Below, in pieces: positions 61,804 through 64,000 of a stretch of DNA of 64,000 nucleotides (its first letter is position 1; each line of letters starts with the position of its first letter). Both the position numbers and the translations under genes were made by a program. The DNA lies in NCBI GenBank assembly GCA_030549335.1, contig CM060186.1, positions 21,753,189-21,817,188 on the forward strand. Direction: 5' to 3'. This stretch comes from Pontederia crassipes (taxonomy: Eukaryota; Streptophyta; Magnoliopsida; Commelinales; Pontederiaceae). The notes under the pieces were generated by a model. The model was not told where the DNA came from, did not search any database, and saw only the letters and a list, made by a program, of their open reading frames with translations.

Positions 61804-63233
61804 AATGAGCGAGTGGAGTATTTTAGGTATGAAACGCGTGTGTAGCGACTTTAGATATATTTTTCTTTATTTTTTTTATATTTTTTTACTAATAACTTAA
61901 AAGAGATAACAAAAAATAATTTTATAATACTAGAAGTTATATAAAATAATTATATCTATTACGACGGATAATAATGTGCAGAAATTCGTCAAAATTCAAA
62001 AATGATAAAAAAAATATTGTCAATGATTTGAATCATATATTTGTTATCTCCAATGATCCTTTAAATTATCAACAAAGAAAGATATAAAAATAAATAAATA
62101 AAAGTATGTCTAAAACTATTTGACACGCGCTTCATACGGAAGACGCTTCACACGCTCGTTAAAGTTGTTTGAACTTTGAAGAATCGAACATATGTTGAAG
62201 TATACGATCTTTGTTGTTTCACTATCTAAACTAAATTTCCTTCTTTCATTATATATGTTACTTTTTGTTAATATTTTAGCATTTGAACCACACGGAATAA
62301 TCTTGAAGAGAAAGATGATTTGAGACTTCCACTAATGAGGTTCTATAATTTCGGATAATGTTTGTTGAATCCATTTTTAAGATCTTCCCTGCATTGAATT
62401 CTCTCTCTTCTTTTTTTTTTTCCTAATATTCACTTGCGTTCCTAGTTGGATTGGTTGACCATGGAGTTTAATGTGAAAGTGCAGGCCGCCTTCCTTGTTA
62501 TAATTGTGTCTCATTGATGAGATATAACCACCTGCTACTCTTGACGCTCCTTGTCTTTTGAGTAAATCATAATAACACCGATCAGTACGTAATAGAAATA
62601 AAGCAAATAAGAATCATAAGAGCGTGCATGGTTGCACTGCTGTTCATTTTTTTTGTAAAAATTAATGCGATGCGTGTCCTTTTATTTATTTATTTTATGA
62701 TTTTTTGGGCGTGTTAAACATCAATAAGTAACCTTTTTTACATTTAAATGAATAATTAATTCATATAATTAAATTATATATTATATATTTGTTAAAGCGA
62801 GGATAAAGTACTCGATCGAGTGAGGGAAATGAGTGCTCAAATTAAACTTTTTGGGGGACAGAAAGAAAGAAGTAATTGTCGTCTTATAAGAATATTGAGG
62901 TGCAGGTGCCCAACACACATCAGCATTTGAGGTGGACATCAAAGCCTTGTCCAACAGCAGGTCATTTTGACTGGAAATATCGTATAGAAAAATGTTGGCA
63001 TTTAGCCTTGTGATGACATTTTGACGATAATAAACAGCACGTTTATGGAGCTGTTACAAGGTTTCTTCCTTCTCTTTTCTGACATGATATATGAGATACA
63101 TATGAAAATAAAATGGCACACAAAATGGTTCATCTTTTTTTTTTTCTTTCTATATTTCATCTTTCATGGTTCCACCAAAATTGTGGAACCCTGCTGATTC
63201 ACGTGATGGAGATGATGTGGATCCTTGACCATT

Positions 63234-63352
<119 letters not shown>

Positions 63353-64000
63353 ATATTTTTTATATTAATTGTTTAAAAATTTATTTATTTTAAGCATACA
63401 AGTAATCTAATTATATAAACATACAATTTAAATTAACCTAACCTATTATTAAAAACATGTATAACTTAAAGTTAGTAACTATGCTAATCCTAACATTGAA
63501 AACATTTTTATTAACTGATTTACAAATTAATTATGTGACATAGATACTTTTATAAATATTAAATATTTTTAATATAAATAATATTTTATTATGGAAGAAT
63601 ATTAATTTAATATTATTTATTATATTATATTTTGCCTAATTTTTTATTTATAAAACATATATATTTTTAAAATAATTAATAAATATTTTAGAGTTAAATT
63701 AGCATGGAATCACTAACTATTGTTACAATCGTGCTGCACTTTAGTTCATCATCATTTTAATCTTATGGACCAAAATATAAATAATCTGCATAGTCAATGT
63801 TGATCTAAAGGTTCAAAATTTTGTAATTGCATAGAGGGGAGAGGGTCTATACAACAAGAACAATGGCTTGAAAACTATACTTTGACTATCTCAGCTACCT
63901 CCTTCAATACTAATGCAATATGATACAATCGATAACAATAAGCACGCCTGGCAAATACTCTTTTTTTTTTTACTTTTATTTGATTAACCTACTTAACTAT

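Overview
The window is a piece of a flowering-plant nuclear chromosome. The evidence is one intron-bearing gene with GT-AG junctions, AT-rich intergenic DNA, long microsatellites, and many decayed plant transposons (Athila-type and Tekay-type Ty3/gypsy, Ty1/copia, an RTE-type LINE, CACTA, Mutator-like and hAT elements). I cannot name the species. I saw no bacterial, organellar or CRISPR-like features.

The only intact-looking gene is at 4317-8994 (+). It has five exons and encodes about 561 residues with a FYVE zinc finger followed by a C-terminal SYLF (Ysc84/DUF500) domain. This architecture fits a plant PI3P- or membrane-binding protein. Its last intron carries a recent 213-bp tandem duplication that copies the 3' splice site.

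Layout. 1-3300: end of a chromovirus pol and LTR-like DNA with a minisatellite. 3533-3975: hAT MITE with an 8-bp target duplication. 4317-9310: the gene. 9310-13450: AT-rich repeats. 13450-14365: decayed copia fragment (-). 14370-14870: LTR copy of an Athila-like element (-). 16390-21835: decayed Athila-like env-like/IN/RT/PR remnants (-), split by a MITE. 22293-23245: three tandem copies of a ~310-bp unit. 27235-28975: non-autonomous CACTA. 30975-31475: 5'-truncated LINE. 31795-36375: a second Athila-like LTR (+) carrying a Tekay-type solo LTR, followed by a decayed gag. 37040-38470: LTR-like repeat with a MITE. 38480-39627, 42023-43542 and 46673-47001: three Mutator-like foldback elements, each with a 9-bp target duplication. 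49650-50500: DUF295/KIB1-4-type pseudogene (-). 50850-56430 and 61730-64000: two diverged direct copies of one segment. The first copy holds a CACTA (52483-54722) whose site is empty in the second. 56570-59662: CACTA transposase pseudogene and CACTA 3' end, interrupted by a solo LTR (58141-59227).

Overall this is a single gene beside a nested transposon landscape. The sequence preserves target-site duplications that let the relative order of several insertions be read. I found no evidence for a new multi-gene system. The most interesting points are the duplicated splice acceptor, the GC-rich foldback Mutator element, and the paralogous empty site that confirms a CACTA insertion.
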